Source: an uncultured Leifsonia sp.
Lineage (GTDB): Bacteria > Actinomycetota > Actinomycetes > Actinomycetales > Microbacteriaceae
DNA length: 64,000 bases
Direction of reading: 5' to 3'
NCBI RefSeq assembly: GCF_945957465.1
Contig: NZ_CAMFLC010000005.1
Span: 62,001-126,000 of the forward strand
Below, piece by piece: positions 47,816 to 58,507 of the stretch. Position numbers and translations under genes: made by a program. Numbering within the stretch: the first letter of the stretch is position 1; each line of letters starts with the position of its first letter. The notes beneath the pieces were generated by a model, which was not told the DNA's origin, searched no databases, and was given only the letters and a program-made list of their open reading frames with translations.

Positions 47816-49801
47816 GTGAGCAGCGCGATCGAGAACCTGGGCCGCGAGACCCGCCTGTTCGAGCCGACTCCGGAGTTCGCGGCGCAGGCGAACGTGGGCC
47901 CCGAGGTGTTCGAGCAGGCAGCGGACCCGGTCGCCTTCTGGGAGCGCCAGGCGGCCCGCCTCGAGTGGGCGGAGCCCTGGCACACCCCGCACACGTGGCA
48001 GCCCGCGAGGACCGGGGAGGACGGCGGGCTCAGCATCCCGCGTGCCGAGTGGTTCGCGGGCGGACGCCTGAACGCCGCGGTCAACTGCGTCGACCGTCAC
48101 GTCGCGGCCGGGGGCGGCGACCGCGTCGCCCTGCACTTCGAGGGGGAGCCCGGCGACCGGGAGTCGATCACCTACGCCGACCTCCAGCACCGCGTCGCGC
48201 GCGCCGCCAACGCGCTCACCGCCCTCGGCATCGGGAAGGGCGACCGCGTGGTCGTCTACCTGCCGGTGATCCCCGAGACCGTCGTCATCACCCTCGCGAT
48301 CGCCCGCGTCGGCGCCATCCACTCGCTGGTGTTCGGCGGGTTCTCGGCGGAGGCGCTGCGCTTCCGGGTGGAGGACACCGGGGCGAAACTGCTGGTGACG
48401 TCCGATGGCCAGTTCCGGCGCGGGGCGGCCGTGCCGGTGAAGGCGCAGGCCGACGCCGCGGTCGCGGGCGACAACGCCGTCGAGCATGTGCTCGTCGTGC
48501 GCCGCACCGGCGCGCTGACGCCCGACATCCCGTGGACACCGGGCCGGGACGTCTGGTGGCACGACGTCGTCGACACCGCACCGAGCACGCACGAGCCCGA
48601 GTTCTTCGACGCGGAGACCCCGCTGTTCATCATCTACACGTCCGGCACGACCGGGCGACCGAAGGGCGTGGTGCACACCACCGGCGGCTATCTCACCCAG
48701 GCCTCCTGGAGCCACTGGGCGCTGTTCGACGCCAAGCCGGACGACGTCTACTGGTGCACTGCCGACCTCGCCTGGGTGACCGCGCACACCTACGTGCTGT
48801 ACGGCCCGCTGTCCAACGGTGCGACCTCGGTGATCTACGAGGGCACCCCGAACACGCCCTCCACCGGCCGGCACTTCGAGATCATCGAGCGCTACGGCGT
48901 GACCACGTACTACACCGCTCCGACGCTCATCCGGACGTTCATGAGCTGGTTTCCGGAGGGCCTGGCCGCTGCGGGCGACTGGGACCTCTCCACCATCCGG
49001 CTGCTCGGCACGGTGGGGGAGGCCATCAACCCGGAGGTGTGGGTGTGGTTCCGCGAGCAGCTCGGCTCGGGCCGGGCGCCGGTGGTCGACACCTGGTGGC
49101 AGTCGGAGTCCGGCGCCGCCATCGTGGCGCCGCTGCCGGGCGTGACCGCGCTCAAACCGGGCTCGGCGACGCTCGCGGTGCCGGGTGTGACGGTGCGCGT
49201 GGTGGACGAGCGCGGGGAGGACGTGCCGCGCGGGGCGGGGGGCTCGATCGTGATCGACGGCACGTGGCCGGCGATGTCGCGCACGGTCTGGGGCGACCCG
49301 GAGCGATACCGCGACTCGTACTGGCGGGCGTTCGCCGACCGCGGCTACTTCCTCGCGGGCGACGGCGCAGCGGTCGACGACGACGGCTACCTCTGGCTGC
49401 TCGGCAGGCTCGACGACGTCATCAACGTGTCGGGCCACCGCCTCTCGACGATCGAGATCGAGTCGGCGCTCGTCGCGCATCCCGCGGTGGCGGAGGCCGC
49501 GGTGGTCGGTGTCGGCGATACGACGACGGGACAGGCCGTGGCCGCGTTCGTGATCCCGGCCGGTGGCGGGGAGGGCGTGCCGGAGGCCGCCGTGCTGCGC
49601 GAGCAGGTCGCCCGGGCGATCGGCGCCATCGCCAAGCCGCGCCACGTCGTGGTCGTCGACGACCTCCCGAAGACCCGCTCGGGCAAGATCATGCGCCGAC
49701 TGCTCGTGGACCTCTTCGACGGCCGGCCCCTCGGCGACACGACCTCCCTCCAGGACGAGACGGTCCCCTCCCGCATCGCCGCCGCGCTCGCCCGCCGCTG
49801 A
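47816..49801 (+). CDS. Acetyl/propionyl-CoA synthetase-like AMP-forming ligase
   Basis: A 661-aa enzyme starting at GTG. The ATP-binding loop is IIYTSGTTGRPKGVVHTTGG. Acs-type features are YWCTADLAWVTAHTYVLYGP, DTWWQSESGA and INVSGHRLSTIEIE. The catalytic Lys is in PKTRSGKIMRR near the C-terminus. Acetyl-CoA synthetase is the closest type by motif; propionate is possible. The N-terminal extension (ETRLFEPTPEFAAQANVGPE) matches the Acs N-domain. Lys in SGK is normally acetylated for control. Confidence 0.88.
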   Translation: MSSAIENLGRETRLFEPTPEFAAQANVGPEVFEQAADPVAFWERQAARLEWAEPWHTPHTWQPARTGEDGGLSIPRAEWFAGGRLNAAVNCVDRHVAAGGGDRVALHFEGEPGDRESITYADLQHRVARAANALTALGIGKGDRVVVYLPVIPETVVITLAIARVGAIHSLVFGGFSAEALRFRVEDTGAKLLVTSDGQFRRGAAVPVKAQADAAVAGDNAVEHVLVVRRTGALTPDIPWTPGRDVWWHDVVDTAPSTHEPEFFDAETPLFIIYTSGTTGRPKGVVHTTGGYLTQASWSHWALFDAKPDDVYWCTADLAWVTAHTYVLYGPLSNGATSVIYEGTPNTPSTGRHFEIIERYGVTTYYTAPTLIRTFMSWFPEGLAAAGDWDLSTIRLLGTVGEAINPEVWVWFREQLGSGRAPVVDTWWQSESGAAIVAPLPGVTALKPGSATLAVPGVTVRVVDERGEDVPRGAGGSIVIDGTWPAMSRTVWGDPERYRDSYWRAFADRGYFLAGDGAAVDDDGYLWLLGRLDDVINVSGHRLSTIEIESALVAHPAVAEAAVVGVGDTTTGQAVAAFVIPAGGGEGVPEAAVLREQVARAIGAIAKPRHVVVVDDLPKTRSGKIMRRLLVDLFDGRPLGDTTSLQDETVPSRIAAALARR

Positions 49802-49804
49802 CAC

Positions 49805-49862
49805 CGAGACGTGAGTAATCGCGGCAATCCGCATCCGGATTGCCGCGATTACTCACGTCTCG
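49805..49862. terminator. Perfect 26-bp hairpin between convergent stops (copy 2 of a dispersed hairpin)
   Basis: The left arm 49805-49830 is the reverse complement of 49837-49862, with a six-base loop (GCATCC). It starts three bases after the synthetase stop and ends directly before the GlgX stop codon. It begins CGAGACGTGAGTAATCGCGG, matching copy 1 at 27206-27265 except for a compensated base pair. It serves as a bidirectional terminator. Confidence 0.88.
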
Positions 49863-51938
<2,076 letters not shown>

Positions 51939-52058
51939 GACGGGGGGCAGGGTTCGGACACGGTGCCTCCGTTCGGGTAGACCGACAGGTTACCGGGGAG
52001 GCCGAGCGCCGCGGAAGCGGTTGACAGAGCTGAGGCGTACCGCTATTCGCACCTGAGT

Positions 52059-52064
52059 TAGGGT
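52059..52064 (+). promoter_or_regulatory. Putative -10 element (TAGGGT) of a leaderless YdcF transcript
   Basis: TAGGGT is followed by six bases and the ATG of the YdcF gene; no ribosome binding site is visible. Confidence 0.5.
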
Positions 52065-52070
52065 GCACTG

Positions 52071-53120
52071 ATGCCTCTGCTCCTCACCGTGCCCGCGGCC
52101 GTCGTCCTGCTGGTCGTCGCCGTGCGCATGTGGCGCGCGGACAACCGCCGGCTCAGCATCGGTGTGGTGGCGGCGATCGGCGGCTACTTCGCGATCGAGT
52201 CGCTGCTGGCCGTGTGGGAGGGCACGCTGCCGCTCGGCCTGCTCTTCACGATCCCGTTGCTGTCGCTGCCGTTCCTGATCCCGGTGCTGGCCGTGTTCCT
52301 GATCGCGAACGGCCTCCGGATGCTGCGCCGCGAGAGCAAGAGCCTCGCCAATGGCCTCTCGCTGATCGCCGGTCTGGTGCTGCTCGCGGTGCCGGTCGCG
52401 GCTTTCCTCACGCTGACGGCGGCGCTCACCGCGCACGACGATCAGGTCGTCGTGCGCGCGGTGCTCCTCGCCGTCGTCGTCGTCGCGGCGCTGGGGTCGA
52501 CCTATGCGGCTGCGTTCTTCGTCCTCGTCCTGGCCTATGGGGCCGTCTACCGTCGCGCCCGGGTGGGCGACTACGACGCACTCGTCGTGCTCGGCGCGGG
52601 CCTCATCGACGGTCGCGTGCCTCCGCTGCTGGGGTCCCGGCTCGACCGCGCGGCGGCGCTGTTCTCCGCGCGACGGTCGCGCGGGGAGGACTGCGTGCTG
52701 ATCCCGACGGGCGGGCGCGGGAGCGACGAGCCGCGCTCGGAGGGGGAGGCGATGGCCGAGTACCTGCGCGACGCCGGCGTGCCGGCCGACAGCGTGCTGC
52801 CGGAGACCGAGGCCGAGAACACGGAGCAGAACCTCCTGTTCTCGCGCGAGATCGCCCAGGCGCACCGACCGGGGTCGCGCGTCCTGATCGTGACGAGCGA
52901 CTATCACGTGCTCCGCGCCGCGATGCTGGCGCGGCGGGTGGGGCTTCCCGCCGGAGCGACCGGTGCGAAGACGGCACGCTACTTCCTGCCGTCGGCGACG
53001 CTGCGCGAGTTCGCCGCTGTGGCGGTGATGTTCCCGCGGATCCAGGTGGCCGTGCTCGGGTTCTGCGTGGCCGCCGGGCTGGCGGCCGGGTTCCTGGTGG
53101 GCGCGGCCGGAGGGGCCTAG
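52071..53120 (+). CDS. YdcF-family (DUF218) membrane protein
   Basis: A 349-aa protein. Four or five helices fill residues 1-155, and a DUF218 domain follows (about 165-310): ALVVLGAGLIDGRVPPLLGSR, LIPTGGRGSDEPRSEGEAMA, ETEAENTEQNLLFSREI and VLIVTSDYHVLRAAMLARR. A last helix sits near the C-terminus. DUF218 proteins bind nucleotides or act in envelope polysaccharide metabolism (SanA/ElyC-like). The end overlaps the nagB stop by four bases on the opposite strand. Confidence 0.88.
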   Translation: MPLLLTVPAAVVLLVVAVRMWRADNRRLSIGVVAAIGGYFAIESLLAVWEGTLPLGLLFTIPLLSLPFLIPVLAVFLIANGLRMLRRESKSLANGLSLIAGLVLLAVPVAAFLTLTAALTAHDDQVVVRAVLLAVVVVAALGSTYAAAFFVLVLAYGAVYRRARVGDYDALVVLGAGLIDGRVPPLLGSRLDRAAALFSARRSRGEDCVLIPTGGRGSDEPRSEGEAMAEYLRDAGVPADSVLPETEAENTEQNLLFSREIAQAHRPGSRVLIVTSDYHVLRAAMLARRVGLPAGATGAKTARYFLPSATLREFAAVAVMFPRIQVAVLGFCVAAGLAAGFLVGAAGGA

Positions 53121-53875
53121 GCGGTCCGGAGGCCGGTCGCCTCGTGTTGAACGCCGAGTCGCGATGCCGCGGCCGTGTCGAGGACGAGCACCGCGTGCGG
53201 GTGGGTCTGCAGGACCGACGCAGGGCAGGCGACCGAGACCGGCCCCTCGACGGCGGCGCGGACGGCCTCCGCCTTGCGCTCCCCGAGAGCGACCAGGAGG
53301 ATGCGCTTCGCCCGCATGATCGTGCCGAGTCCTTGCGTGAGCGCGTGCGTCGGGACGTCGTCGGGGGAGGAGAAGAAGCGAGCGTTGTCGAGCCGGGTGC
53401 GTCTGCTCAACTCTACGACGCGGGTGGACGTCTCGAAGGGTGAACCGGGCTCGTTGAACCCGATGTGCCCGTTCGAGCCGATGCCGAGCACCTGCACGTC
53501 GACGCCGGCCTCCGTGACGGCGCGCTCGTAGTCGTCCGCGGCCGCCGCGAGGTCGGCCGCGCCGCCGTCCGGGACGTGCACGGCGGCCGGGCTCATTCCG
53601 AGCGGCGCTGTGACCGTGCGGTCGATCACCGCGCGGTAGCCGCGCGGGTCCGAGGGGGCGAGGCCGACGTACTCGTCGAGCGCGAAACCCCCCGCGCGGG
53701 ACAGGTCGAGCTCGCCGTGCCGGACCCGGTGGGCGAGGGCCGTGTAGGCGCCGAGCGGGGAGTCGCCGGTGGCGAGCCCGAGAACGGCGTCCGGCCGCGC
53801 GGCCACGACGGCGGCGATCTCGTCGGCAGCGAACCGGCCCACGTCGGCCGACGTGGGCAGGACGACGACCTCCAT
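53117..53875 (-). CDS. nagB: Glucosamine-6-phosphate deaminase NagB
   Basis: A 252-aa enzyme. It has VLGLATGDSPLGAYTALAHR for phosphate binding, FALDEYVGLAPSDPRGYRAV, and the catalytic VLGIGSNGHIGFNEPGSPF. It converts glucosamine-6-phosphate to fructose-6-phosphate and ammonia. Its ATG shares one base with the stop of the GH4 gene, so the two are coupled. No deacetylase (NagA) gene is nearby. Confidence 0.92.
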   Translation of the reverse strand: MEVVVLPTSADVGRFAADEIAAVVAARPDAVLGLATGDSPLGAYTALAHRVRHGELDLSRAGGFALDEYVGLAPSDPRGYRAVIDRTVTAPLGMSPAAVHVPDGGAADLAAAADDYERAVTEAGVDVQVLGIGSNGHIGFNEPGSPFETSTRVVELSRRTRLDNARFFSSPDDVPTHALTQGLGTIMRAKRILLVALGERKAEAVRAAVEGPVSVACPASVLQTHPHAVLVLDTAAASRLGVQHEATGLRTA

Positions 53876-55260
53876 CACCGTCCGGCCGCGACGAGCCCGG
53901 CGCCGGCGCCGCCGAACAGCTCGGCGAGCTGCGGGTGCGCTTCGGTGTAGCCGCGTAGCAGCTGCCGCGCGGTCGGGACGCTCTCGACGAGCGGGTGCAG
54001 GGCGAAGGCGAGCAGGGCCTCGGACTCGGATCCGGTGAGGGCCGCCGCGATGGCGTGACGCTCGACCTCCTTCACCTGCGCCATCAGGCCCAGCTGGTGC
54101 AGGCTCGGGGCGGGGACCGAGAGCGGGTGGGCGCCGTTCGCGTCCACGAGCGTCGGCACCTCGACGACGGCGTCGTGCGGGAGGCCCGCGATCGTGTCGC
54201 CGTTGCGCACGTTGAGGATCATGGTCGCCTGCTCGTTGCGCGTGATCGCGTTCATCACGCCGAGCGCCACGCCCGCGTAGCCCTGATCGGCCGCGTCGAA
54301 CCCGGCCTCGTGCTGGTGCGCCGGCGCGTCCTGGGTCCCGCCGGTGGCCTCGGCCATGTACGAGGCGCTGCGACGCTCGACGGTGCGCCGCCAGAGGCCG
54401 GCCTTGTCGTCCGCATCGCGGGAGAGCGCCCAGAACTCGGTCTGGGTGCGGGCGAGGAAGTCGCCGCGCGTCGTCCCGGCATCGATGATGGCCCGCACCG
54501 CGTCGCGGTTGAAGTAGTAGTAGTAGAGGTACTCGTTGGGGATGACGCCGAGCTCGCGGATCCAGTCGGCCCCGAACACCTGGCCTTCTTCGAGCTCGCC
54601 GAGCAGTCGGTCGTCGGCGAGGAACTCGGGCAGGATGTCGCGACCGTCGTGGTAGACGCCGCGCATCCAGCCGAGGTGGTTGAGCCCGACGTAGTCCATG
54701 TGGATGCGGCTCTGGTCGACGCCGAGCGCCGCCGCCACCCGCCGGCCGAGGCCGGACGGCGTGTCGCAGATGCCGACCACGCGCTCGCCGAGCACCCCCT
54801 GCATCGCCTCGGTGATGATTCCGGCCGGGTTGGTGAAGTTCATCACGAACGCGTTCGGCGCGAGCCGTGCGATCGTCTCGGCGACGGTGACCATCACGGG
54901 CACCGTCCGCAGTGCGTAGGCGATCCCGCCGGGACCGGTGGTCTCCTGCCCGAGGACCCCGAGGTCGAGCGCGACGTGCTCGTCGCAGCGGCGCCCCTCC
55001 AGTCCTCCGACGCGGATGGCGGAGAAGACGAAGTCGCTGCCCGCGATCGCCTCCTCCAGCGAGGTGGTGGTCGTCAGTCGCGGCGCGGCGAGGGCGTCGG
55101 CGGCGAGCTGCCTCAGCAGCGCCGACATGGTCGTGAGCTTCTCGGCGTCGACGTCGTACAGGCACACCTCGTCGACGCGGGGTGCTCCCGTGTCCCGGAG
55201 CATGGCTTGCCAGACGTAGGGGGTGCGGAATCCACCGCCGCCGAGGATGCTCAACTTCAT
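53875..55260 (-). CDS. GH4-family 6-phospho-beta-glucosidase-like enzyme
   Basis: A 461-aa protein with the GH4 NAD motif MKLSILGGGGFRTPYV at the N-terminus. Other signatures are MNFTNPAGIITEAMQ, GICDTPSGLGRRV (with the metal-binding Cys) and DYVGLNHLGWMRGV (metal-binding His). GH4 enzymes cleave phosphorylated disaccharides by an NAD- and Mn-dependent redox route. With nagB beside it, the substrate is probably a phosphorylated glucosamine disaccharide. It overlaps the DeoR gene by four bases. Confidence 0.9.
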   Translation of the reverse strand: MKLSILGGGGFRTPYVWQAMLRDTGAPRVDEVCLYDVDAEKLTTMSALLRQLAADALAAPRLTTTTSLEEAIAGSDFVFSAIRVGGLEGRRCDEHVALDLGVLGQETTGPGGIAYALRTVPVMVTVAETIARLAPNAFVMNFTNPAGIITEAMQGVLGERVVGICDTPSGLGRRVAAALGVDQSRIHMDYVGLNHLGWMRGVYHDGRDILPEFLADDRLLGELEEGQVFGADWIRELGVIPNEYLYYYYFNRDAVRAIIDAGTTRGDFLARTQTEFWALSRDADDKAGLWRRTVERRSASYMAEATGGTQDAPAHQHEAGFDAADQGYAGVALGVMNAITRNEQATMILNVRNGDTIAGLPHDAVVEVPTLVDANGAHPLSVPAPSLHQLGLMAQVKEVERHAIAAALTGSESEALLAFALHPLVESVPTARQLLRGYTEAHPQLAELFGGAGAGLVAAGR

Positions 55261-56030
55261 GCGATCACGACCTCTCCGCCGCTCGCGCGGCACAATTCGA
55301 TTGATTCGATGGGGGCGCCGTCGGTCGTGACGAGCACGTCGACGTCGGCGAGCGAGCACACGCGGAGCGCGCCTGTCCCGGGGAACTTGGCTTCGCTGGC
55401 GAGCAGGACGACTTTGTCGCTCGCGGCGATCATCGCCTGCTTGAGGGGTGTCTCCACCGCCATGTCGTCGACGATCGCCCCGCCGGAGCGGACTCCCGTG
55501 CAGCTGAGGAACATCACGTCCGCGCTGATCTGCTGCAGGGAGGACACGGTGAGCGATCCGACCAGCGTGCGCATGTTGCGGCGCAGGACCCCGCCGAGCA
55601 GTACGACGCGCACGGCGCTGTCGTTGCGGAGCTCGTCGAAGACGGCGAGGTTCGAGGTGACGACCGTGATGTCCCGGCCGCGCAGCATGCGTGCGAGGAA
55701 CGGCGTGGTCGTACCGATGTCCAGGAGGACGACGCTGCCGTCCTGCACGTAGTCGAGCGCGGCCTTGGCGATGCGCACTTTGAGGTCGATGTCCGCGCTG
55801 TCGTCATAGGGCGTCTCGGGCGACTCGGCGCCGTCTTGCACGGTCATCCCCGAGCGCAGCACGGCGCCGCCGTAGCTGCGGGTGAGTTCGCCGTTGCGAT
55901 CGAGGATCTCGAGGTCCCGGCGGATCGTCGACGGGCTGACGCCGAGCGTCTCGGCGAGCTCCGGGACGCTCGCGGCGCCGCTGGAGCGCAGCTCGGTGAG
56001 AATCCGCTGGCGCCGTTCGTTCAGGATCAT
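55257..56030 (-). CDS. DeoR/GlpR-family transcriptional regulator
   Basis: A 257-aa repressor. The N-terminus MILNERRQRILTELRSSGAA and ASVPELAETLGVSPSTIRRD form the DeoR helix-turn-helix. The C-terminal sensor domain has VLLDIGTTTPFLARML and VFLSCTGVRSGG-like sequence. I chose ATG 56030 to match the family N-terminus; an ATG two codons upstream is possible. It controls the divergent genes through repeated sites in the gap to the right, and probably senses a sugar phosphate. Confidence 0.9.
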   Translation of the reverse strand: MILNERRQRILTELRSSGAASVPELAETLGVSPSTIRRDLEILDRNGELTRSYGGAVLRSGMTVQDGAESPETPYDDSADIDLKVRIAKAALDYVQDGSVVLLDIGTTTPFLARMLRGRDITVVTSNLAVFDELRNDSAVRVVLLGGVLRRNMRTLVGSLTVSSLQQISADVMFLSCTGVRSGGAIVDDMAVETPLKQAMIAASDKVVLLASEAKFPGTGALRVCSLADVDVLVTTDGAPIESIELCRASGGEVVIA

Positions 56031-56051
56031 GGGCATCACGATACCGAAACA

Positions 56052-56099
56052 TGCGCGAAATACGCAAAGGTGTGCAAACTTTGTCAAACCTGCGCAAGA
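56052..56099. promoter_or_regulatory. DeoR operator: five direct repeats at about one helical turn
   Basis: Five words of the form TGyGCAAAn start at 56052 (TGCGCGAAA), 56061 (TACGCAAAG), 56071 (TGTGCAAAC), 56081 (TTGTCAAAC) and 56091 (TGCGCAAGA), that is, at 9-10 bp steps. The leftward -35 element TTGACA (minus strand of 56082-56087) lies within them. A DeoR-type repressor binding in register on one face of DNA is the expected reader. Confidence 0.65.
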
Positions 56100-56148
56100 G
56101 TGTTACGTTGTCCCGCATCCGTCCGGAGAAGTGCGAAGGAGTGAACTC

Positions 56149-57144
56149 TTGCATCACCGTGTGTCCCGACCCGGAGCCCTGCTCTTCACCGGGGATGTCT
56201 TCTGCGACCTGATCTTCACGGGCGCCGACGTGCCGGTGCTCGGTCAGGAGAAGTACGCGGACCGTTTCGCAATCGCCGCGGGCGGCGCCGCGATCCGGGC
56301 GGTGGCATCGGCACGTCTGGGCGCCGACTCCCGCCTGGTGGCCGCGATGGGCGACGACGTCATCGGGTCGCACGTGCACGCCCTCCTTCGGGCAGAGCCC
56401 AACCTCGACCTCGAGGAGCTGACGACCGTCCCGGGCTATCAGACGCCGGTCAGCGTCGCGATCTCGGGGCCGCACGACCGCGGGTTCATCACCTACGTCG
56501 AGGAGCACGCGGTCGCGATCCCGGCGCGTCGCGACGACGTCGCAGCGGCGCACCTCGATGTCGCGGACGCAGCGCTGCCCTGGGCGCGCGAGCTCCGCGA
56601 CCGCGGCGCGATCCTGGTGGGAGGCGTCGGCTGGGACGCGACGGAGGAGTGGTCCAGCGACCTCCTCGGCGGGCTGGACAGGGTCGACGTCTTCATCCCG
56701 AACCACGACGAGGCGATGGCGTACACGCGCGCCTCCGACCCGGTGGCCGCCGCTCGCGCACTGGCCGACCACGTGTCGCTGGCCGTGGTCACCCGCGGAG
56801 CGGCGGGCGTCGTCGCCGTCGACTCGGCGAGCGGGGAGGAAGCGGACGTGCCGGGGATCCCGGTCGCGGCCGTCGACCCCACCGGCGCAGGCGACGTCTT
56901 CACCGCCGCCCTCATGACCTCGTTCGCCGAAGACTGGACCCTCGTCGAGCGACTCCGCTTCGCGACGGCCGCGGCGGCGTATTCCGTGACGGGACTGGGC
57001 GGCGGCGCTGCCGCTCCCACCGCTGCGCAGCTCGTCCGCTTCGTCGAACGGAGCGCGGCCGACGCCGACTGGGACTTCCTCCACGACTGGACGCGGCGGG
57101 AGCCGCTCCAGCACACCCCGGCAACAGAGGCAACAGAAAGGTAA
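56149..57144 (+). CDS. PfkB-family carbohydrate kinase
   Basis: A 331-aa kinase starting at TTG, which GAAGGAG precedes by seven bases. Motifs: LFTGDVFCDLIFTG, FAIAAGGAAIRAVASARLGA for sugar binding, and VDPTGAGDVFTAALMTSF with the catalytic Asp. It phosphorylates a sugar imported by the ABC system, giving the phosphorylated substrate that the GH4 enzyme or NagB needs. A GTG four codons downstream is an alternative start. Confidence 0.87.
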   Translation: MHHRVSRPGALLFTGDVFCDLIFTGADVPVLGQEKYADRFAIAAGGAAIRAVASARLGADSRLVAAMGDDVIGSHVHALLRAEPNLDLEELTTVPGYQTPVSVAISGPHDRGFITYVEEHAVAIPARRDDVAAAHLDVADAALPWARELRDRGAILVGGVGWDATEEWSSDLLGGLDRVDVFIPNHDEAMAYTRASDPVAAARALADHVSLAVVTRGAAGVVAVDSASGEEADVPGIPVAAVDPTGAGDVFTAALMTSFAEDWTLVERLRFATAAAAYSVTGLGGGAAAPTAAQLVRFVERSAADADWDFLHDWTRREPLQHTPATEATER

Positions 57145-57148
57145 TCCA

Positions 57149-58507
57149 TTGAAGAAGCAGTTCACCGCCATAGCCGTCGGCGCACTCGCTGCGGCGACCG
57201 CCGTACTCCTCGCCGGATGCGCGCCCGGAACCTCCGGGGGAGGCGACACGTCGAAGACCGTCGCCGCATCCAAGACCGTGGAGTCGGGGAAGTACACGCT
57301 CACCGTCTGGGATCAGAACAACACCGGTGAGATCGACGCCGCGCAGAAGAAGCTCAACGCGGCGTTCGAGAAGAAGTACCCCGACATCACGATCAAGCGC
57401 AACAGCCAGTCGTTCTCCGATCTCAAGACCACGCTCAAGCTCGCCCTCTCGGGCAACAACCCGCCGGACGTCGTGCAGGCGAACCAGGGTTACCCCGACA
57501 TGGGCGCCTTCGTCTCGGGCGGGATGCTCACCCCGCTGAACGACTACTCGAAGCTCTACGGCTGGAACGACTACTTCCCCTCGAACCTGCTCGCCCTCAA
57601 CACCTTCAGCTCCGACGGCAAGCACTGGCAGACCGGCAACCTCTACGGCGTCTCGAACACCGGTGAGTTCGTCGGCGTGTACTACAACAAGAAGATCCTG
57701 GACAGCCTCGGGGTCGAGGCGCCCAAGACGCTCGACGACCTCACCGCCGACATGGCGAAGGCGAAGGCGGCCGGGGTGCAGCCGATGGCCTACGGCGATC
57801 TCGAGAAGGTGCGCGGCATCCAGCTCTACGGTGTGGTCCAGGCTGCGACCGCCGGCGCGAAGGCCGTGCAGGATCTCGTCTCGGCCAAGTCGGGCGCCTG
57901 GACCGACGCGGCCAACGTCGACGCCGCGGCCACCATCCAGGACTGGTCCGCGAAGGGCTACCTGCCCGCGGACGCCAACGGCATCTCCCAGGACGCCGCC
58001 GTCGCGGACTTCGGCAAGGGCCAGGCGGCCTTCATCATCGACGGCACGTGGGACATGTCGACGATCGGGCAGGCACTCGGCCAGTCGAACGTCGGGATGG
58101 CGGCGCTCACCCCCGCCGGCGCGTCCGCGCCCGTGACGCAGGGCGGCGAGGGGCTCGCGTGGGCGATCACGTCGAAGTCCGCCCACCCCAACGCCGCGGC
58201 CGCCTACATCGACTTCATCTCGGGTCGTTCGAGCGCGCAGACGATGATCGACGCGAACAGCCTGCCGACCGTCCTCCCGGCGGATCACACGGCGAAGGCG
58301 GGGACGCTGAACGCGAGCGTGTACGCCCAGTACGCCTCGCTGACGGCCGGCAAGAGCATCGTCCCGTATCTCGACTACACGACGCCGACCTTCTACGCGA
58401 CGCTGACCGCCGCCATGCAGGACCTGACGGCACGGAAGACGACACCGCAGCAGTTCACGCAGACGCTGCAGACCGACTATTCGGGCTTCGTCTCCGGAAA
58501 CAAGTGA
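57149..58507 (+). CDS. ABC sugar transporter substrate-binding lipoprotein
   Basis: A 452-aa protein starting at TTG, with AAAGG seven bases upstream. The signal peptide ends in the lipobox LLAGC with lipidated Cys24. The mature part has the family-1 pattern: YTLTVWDQNNTGEIDAAQK, NNPPDVVQANQGYPDMGAF, LYGVSNTGEFVGVYYNKKIL and AAFIIDGTWDMS. It binds an oligosaccharide or amino sugar outside the membrane and hands it to the two permeases downstream. Confidence 0.93.
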   Translation: MKKQFTAIAVGALAAATAVLLAGCAPGTSGGGDTSKTVAASKTVESGKYTLTVWDQNNTGEIDAAQKKLNAAFEKKYPDITIKRNSQSFSDLKTTLKLALSGNNPPDVVQANQGYPDMGAFVSGGMLTPLNDYSKLYGWNDYFPSNLLALNTFSSDGKHWQTGNLYGVSNTGEFVGVYYNKKILDSLGVEAPKTLDDLTADMAKAKAAGVQPMAYGDLEKVRGIQLYGVVQAATAGAKAVQDLVSAKSGAWTDAANVDAAATIQDWSAKGYLPADANGISQDAAVADFGKGQAAFIIDGTWDMSTIGQALGQSNVGMAALTPAGASAPVTQGGEGLAWAITSKSAHPNAAAAYIDFISGRSSAQTMIDANSLPTVLPADHTAKAGTLNASVYAQYASLTAGKSIVPYLDYTTPTFYATLTAAMQDLTARKTTPQQFTQTLQTDYSGFVSGNK

